Source: Marinagarivorans sp. UBA5868 (GTDB lineage Bacteria; Pseudomonadota; Gammaproteobacteria; Pseudomonadales; Cellvibrionaceae). From it: a DNA stretch of 22,720 nt. The position numbers and the translations under genes are program-made. Under the pieces are notes generated by a model that worked only from the letters and a program-made list of their open reading frames with translations, was not told where the DNA came from and made no database searches. Where the stretch lies: contig DJFQ01000205.1 in the NCBI GenBank assembly GCA_002432095.1, positions 1 to 22,720 of the forward strand. The letters are read 5' to 3'. Shown piece by piece: positions 19,998 through 22,720 of this stretch. Numbering within the stretch: the first letter of the stretch is position 1; the number at the start of each line of letters is the position of its first letter.

Positions 19998-20029
19998 TTG
20001 TCCCAAGGATACTTTTACGGGACAACCCA

Positions 20030-20335
20030 ATGCCAACCACTAACCCAACCCAACAAGCCGAATTCACGGCCATCTGCCTCACCCAGGTAGCCCTGGACGA
20101 CGTGGCCATGGCTGGCATGAACTACCCATCATCACGGCTTTACTACCAACGCCTTAGCGCACTGTGCGCGTTGAAAGGCTGCGACCTCGCGGACCTCACG
20201 CTGCGCGAAATCCTCAGCTGCCGTGCGGCGGCTGATCTGGAATACAGCGACCAATTCCCCGTTCTTTTCCCCGGCCACCAATCCCGCCCGACAGCGGATG
20301 TTTTGGCCAATTACCCACAAGGAGCACTCGCATGA
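20030..20335 (+). CDS. Early protein, unknown (first gene of pL-like operon)
   Basis: The 101-residue product starts MPTTNPTQQAEFTAICLTQV and is helical in prediction, with a tyrosine-rich stretch (NYPSSRLYYQRLSALCALKG) and then LADLTLREILSCRAAADLEY. The short leader has GGGAC as a weak ribosome binding site. The protein is neither Arg-rich nor basic at its N-terminus, so it is not an evident N antiterminator despite holding the place of N. The 3' end overlaps the next start by four bases (ATGA), so expression is coupled. No family is recognised. Confidence 0.75.
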   Translation: MPTTNPTQQAEFTAICLTQVALDDVAMAGMNYPSSRLYYQRLSALCALKGCDLADLTLREILSCRAAADLEYSDQFPVLFPGHQSRPTADVLANYPQGALA

Positions 20336-20829
20336 CCACCAACCAACAAGTACCTAACCTCGCAACCCAAGCCGCCGTACTGCCAGGCGAATACTGGCCC
20401 GGTGAAGGCGGTATTTACCTCGGCATCATCCGCGACGGTGACAAGCACTATCACCTGTTCATGGCCACCGCCGCTTTCGAAGGCCCATGGGGCGAATACG
20501 GCAACGAAATTGAGGGCGAGTTCAGCCGCGTGGACGGTGCGCACAACATGCAATTGATCCTCGCTGCCGAGCCAGACAACGTGTTGTGCAATGCAATTAA
20601 AAATCACGAGGCCGACGGACACACCGATTTCCACCCTGCCGCCGAATTTGAAAACAACCTGATTTGCATCAATGCGCGCGAGCACGTTGAACCTGTGTGG
20701 CACTGGAGCAGTACCCAGTGCGACGCCTACTACGCGTGGTATCAGGCTTTTTCGACTGGCCGCCAGAACATCTTCAACAAGGACTGTGAGCGCGCTGCGC
20801 GCGCCGTCCGCAGAAAGTTAGTTATTTAA
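20332..20829 (+). CDS. Phage protein with DUF1566-like C-terminus
   Basis: The 165-residue product starts MTTNQQVPNLATQAAVLPGE and continues YWPGEGGIYLGIIRDGDKHY. This opening and the later VWHWSSTQCDAYYAWYQAFS then TGRQNIFNKDCERAARAVRR are the recognisable pattern of short phage proteins related to DUF1566. That small fold is thought to bind sugar or protein ligands. The Trp-Ser-Ser and C-terminal 'ARAVRR' motifs are its strongest marks. It starts within the stop of the previous gene (ATGA). A weak hairpin and T-run follow it. The function in phage is not known; position in the early operon speaks against a virion role. Confidence 0.75.
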   Translation: MTTNQQVPNLATQAAVLPGEYWPGEGGIYLGIIRDGDKHYHLFMATAAFEGPWGEYGNEIEGEFSRVDGAHNMQLILAAEPDNVLCNAIKNHEADGHTDFHPAAEFENNLICINAREHVEPVWHWSSTQCDAYYAWYQAFSTGRQNIFNKDCERAARAVRRKLVI

Positions 20830-20856
20830 TCATTCAGCTATTTAAAAAAATTCCAC

Positions 20857-20883
20857 CGGCGCGAAGCGCTTGCGATTTTTTTT
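20857..20883 (+). terminator. Weak terminator or attenuator
   Basis: GCGC-GAA-GCGC or the palindrome AAGCGCTT is followed by TGCGA and eight T residues at 20876-20883. The stem is short, so any termination would be partial. The T-run ends at the ribosome binding site of the next gene, so it might reduce expression of the rest of the operon. Confidence 0.35.
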
Positions 20884-20893
20884 GGAGCAGGTT

Positions 20894-21151
20894 ATGACGA
20901 TTTATATCCATCCCACATTACAACGGCAGCCCTTCGCGCTGGAGCGGCTGCGCCGGCAAACCGGCATGACTGATGTTGTTACAAAGCAGTCGGTAAAACT
21001 GGTCAGCAAGCCATTGCGCAGTGTCGAGCCGGTGATTCTGGAATGCACCGCGTGCGGCTACAAAAGCAACATGTTGTTGCGTGGCGAAACCTGCACGCGC
21101 TGCAAAAAGGGCTCGATGTTTGACCCATGGAATGGAGGTAGCGCGGCATGA
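20894..21151 (+). CDS. Small zinc-ribbon protein
   Basis: The 85-residue product starts MTIYIHPTLQRQPFALERLR. The ATG at 20894 is chosen because GGAG lies seven to eight bases before it; the frame is open to 20870. The C-terminal half holds a zinc ribbon with Cys51, Cys54, Cys67 and Cys70 (CTACGYKS and CTRCKKGS), and the N-terminal half is basic. Such domains in small phage proteins usually bind nucleic acid or RNA polymerase. It overlaps the next start by four bases and lies in the early plus-strand operon, so a host-takeover or regulatory role is conceivable but not shown. Confidence 0.78.
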   Translation: MTIYIHPTLQRQPFALERLRRQTGMTDVVTKQSVKLVSKPLRSVEPVILECTACGYKSNMLLRGETCTRCKKGSMFDPWNGGSAA

Positions 21152-21495
21152 CTCTGCACGCCATGTTTAACGAAGTGGAATTTGAAATCCAATCAATGGC
21201 TTGGCCAAAAGCCAACGGTAAAGCGCCGGCAGTCGCGCCGGTTATTGAGCTGCTACGCGATTTGCGCACCGAAGTCACCAGCCGCCTCGATACCTCCAAC
21301 ATAGAGGGACCAGGAACGCCAGACGATGTAATCACCATCGCACAAAGCCAATTTCGCGCACTGGCAGAACGCGGGCAATTGCCCGTCGCTGTGGCAGACA
21401 CCTTATGCGCGCAACTGGCCGCCATGCGCTCACAAGTCAACGCGGGAACGGCAACACTGCCCGACCCCGAAGACGCCGCCTGTTACAACGAGTGA
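21148..21495 (+). CDS. Early protein, unknown
   Basis: The 115-residue product starts MTLHAMFNEVEFEIQSMAWP. It contains two helical stretches (PVIELLRDLRTEVTSRLD, and ITIAQSQFRALAERGQLPVA followed by VADTLCAQLAAMRSQVN) and is mildly acidic. Its ATG overlaps the previous stop (ATGA), and a good GGAGG stands ten bases upstream within the previous gene. It looks soluble, with no recognised motif or family. Its neighbours on both sides are small, tightly packed plus-strand genes. Confidence 0.75.
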   Translation: MTLHAMFNEVEFEIQSMAWPKANGKAPAVAPVIELLRDLRTEVTSRLDTSNIEGPGTPDDVITIAQSQFRALAERGQLPVAVADTLCAQLAAMRSQVNAGTATLPDPEDAACYNE

Positions 21496-21502
21496 TGCGC
21501 AC

Positions 21503-21736
21503 ATGGACCACTTCAACTTTTGCAAATCAGGCCGTAACCGGTACGTCGGGTTCACCGACACCTTGCGCGCGGAAATTACACGGGATGCAACCGGTAAACG
21601 TCATTTGGAGATTGTTAACCGCGACGCGCCGCGCAATTGTGCGGCACCCAGTACCGTTGTGATTTTTGAATCCAGTGCTGCATCCGTACAAGCCTGCAAG
21701 CAACGTGCAAATAATTTTTTGAAGGAGGCCTGCTGA
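21503..21736 (+). CDS. Early protein, unknown
   Basis: The 77-residue product starts MDHFNFCKSGRNRYVGFTDT and is basic. It has a beta-prone middle (LRAEITRDATGKRHLEIVNR) and a C-terminal helix (AASVQACKQRANNFLKEAC) that ends in a cysteine. The ATG follows the previous stop by seven bases and has no strong ribosome binding site of its own, so coupling is likely. No family is recognised. Residue composition is like a small single-domain nucleic-acid-binding protein, but that is only a guess. Confidence 0.68.
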   Translation: MDHFNFCKSGRNRYVGFTDTLRAEITRDATGKRHLEIVNRDAPRNCAAPSTVVIFESSAASVQACKQRANNFLKEAC

Positions 21737-21738
21737 AC

Positions 21739-21924
21739 ATGGAGCAGTTTGTTGAAGCAATTAAAAAAGCAGCGGTATTACCGGTGGAAAAAGCCAATGA
21801 ACACCACCCGCACCGTGCCCGCTTTTTGCGCGCTGAAATTCAAAAGCACGGTAAAGCCATGCACGAGTTAACCGCTGCCGAACTGGTGCGCATTAATCAA
21901 TCCGTTGATGAGAAATTGCAATGA
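21739..21924 (+). CDS. Early protein, unknown, 61 residues
   Basis: The product starts MEQFVEAIKKAAVLPVEKAN and is almost all helical and charged (HPHRARFLRAEIQKHGKAMH then ELTAAELVRINQSVDEKLQ). AAGGAGG lies ten bases before the ATG, inside the end of the preceding gene. Its stop overlaps the next start by four bases (ATGA). No family is recognised. Confidence 0.68.
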   Translation: MEQFVEAIKKAAVLPVEKANEHHPHRARFLRAEIQKHGKAMHELTAAELVRINQSVDEKLQ

Positions 21925-22346
21925 ACGCACACGTCAACATCGAGCGCACGCCCGACGGCTACCAATTCAACGGCCTTGCCGTCACCGGGTTAGCGCCACG
22001 CGAAAGCCAGGTGCTATTGCTGCGCGCTGCCGGGCTCAACATTAACGAGTGCAGCCGCGTTTTGAATTGCGGCGTGCAGGCGGTGAAAGCCCGCACCAGC
22101 AACCTGTTGTACAAACTGCACGCCACCAACGCTACCGACATGGTTATCAAAGCCATCAAAAGCGGCCACCTGCGGGTGCTGATGCTGCTTATTGCCGCCC
22201 ACCTTTCGCTGATTGCGCCAACAGCAGACACCCGCGATGCCATCCACCGTACAGGCCGAACCCGTCCACGCACCATGCAGCGCTACACCCGCGTGCTGCG
22301 CAGTGACGGCTTGTTCTGGGTTCCCGATACCGCCACCCCGGCATAA
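21921..22346 (+). CDS. LuxR-type helix-turn-helix protein with C-terminal hydrophobic segment
   Basis: The 141-residue product carries a GerE/LuxR-type DNA-binding domain at about residues 22-80. LAPRESQVLLLRAAGLNINE is followed by CSRVLNCGVQAVKARTSNLL and YKLHATNATDMVIKAIKSG, with the usual turn and recognition helix. No receiver or ligand domain precedes it. After it stands a hydrophobic stretch (about 84-100, LRVLMLLIAAHLSLIAP), then a very basic tail (RTGRTRPRTMQRYTRVLR). The hydrophobic part could be a membrane anchor or a dimer helix. The start overlaps the previous stop (ATGA). It is a likely transcription regulator of phage or host genes; targets cannot be told. Confidence 0.82.
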   Translation: MNAHVNIERTPDGYQFNGLAVTGLAPRESQVLLLRAAGLNINECSRVLNCGVQAVKARTSNLLYKLHATNATDMVIKAIKSGHLRVLMLLIAAHLSLIAPTADTRDAIHRTGRTRPRTMQRYTRVLRSDGLFWVPDTATPA

Positions 22347-22362
22347 CCACAGGGCTACGCAC

Positions 22363-22716
22363 ATGACCACACCAGAGTTGTTAGAGCAGCTGAAATTGAC
22401 CGAACAGCGCATAGCCAATGCCTGGAATCAGCTGCTGATTAAACGCATGAGCGAAATTCGCCATGACGAAACCAGCGAGCCCTGGATGCTGGAAGACCAG
22501 GCCGACCGCGAGCTCATTAACTTTACGCAAAAAGTGATGCAACACCGCCTATCAGTCGCGCGGCGGAAAGGCCGCTATGGCTGGTGGAACCAACACAGCT
22601 GCGACACCAGCGTGTTAACGGGGCTGCTGCAGCGCGCCATGGACGATGACGACCTGGTGAGCGTGATCAACTACTCCGCCATGCTCCACGTTAGAAAAAT
22701 TACTGACGCACAGTGA
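22363..22716 (+). CDS. Early protein, unknown
   Basis: The 117-residue product starts MTTPELLEQLKLTEQRIANA. The ATG at 22363 is chosen for the AGGG eight bases upstream; the frame is open to 22213, but that extension runs inside the previous gene. The protein is helical and charged, with a tryptophan-rich basic segment (RKGRYGWWNQHSCDTS) and an acidic turn (AMDDDDLVSV). It ends four bases before the window edge. The operon probably goes on. No family is recognised. Confidence 0.72.
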   Translation: MTTPELLEQLKLTEQRIANAWNQLLIKRMSEIRHDETSEPWMLEDQADRELINFTQKVMQHRLSVARRKGRYGWWNQHSCDTSVLTGLLQRAMDDDDLVSVINYSAMLHVRKITDAQ

Positions 22717-22720
22717 GCCA

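Overview
The window is about 22.7 kb of a temperate, lambda-like siphophage genome, most likely an integrated prophage. Codon and base use (mid-50s % G+C by eye) suggest a gammaproteobacterial host. Cellvibrio or a relative is only an impression, because no host gene, tRNA, integrase or attachment site is visible. Both ends appear to be cut inside or beside phage genes.

On the minus strand, from about 14.2 kb down to 1, lies the late operon in lambda order. It begins with the lysis cassette: holin, SAR-type endolysin, inner spanin and outer spanin. It continues with DNA packaging and head genes: small terminase, large terminase, gpW, portal, one protein combining ClpP-type protease, scaffold and major capsid, a DUF2190-type protein and gpFII. 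It ends with tail genes: gpZ, gpU, an unknown, the tube protein gpV, gpG, gpT made by a -1 frameshift, tape measure, a gpM-like protein and a cut-off fibre-like protein. Directly upstream sit a Q-type antiterminator gene, a good sigma70 promoter and two tandem terminators. This matches the lambda Q/pR'/tR' late switch.

From 14.8 to 17.7 kb is a replication module. It has a PriCT/Toprim/VirE-type primase-helicase followed by an iteron-rich, A+T-rich segment that looks like a replication origin.

From 17.7 to 20.0 kb is the control region. It contains a P22-type Cro (minus), a short Xre repressor without a peptidase domain (plus), a likely nut site just after cro, and a membrane protein gene in the rex/immunity position. 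Two promoters share one CTAAG-N4-CTTAG operator motif. One (pR-like) drives cro and the early minus-strand genes. The other (pL-like) drives the plus-strand genes. A pair of plus-strand accessory genes lies against the direction of the early minus operon.

From 20.0 kb to the end is the plus-strand early operon. It holds eight tightly packed small genes (a DUF1566-like protein, a zinc ribbon, a LuxR-type HTH protein and five without a recognised family). These are the least explained part of the window and candidates for takeover or anti-defence functions.
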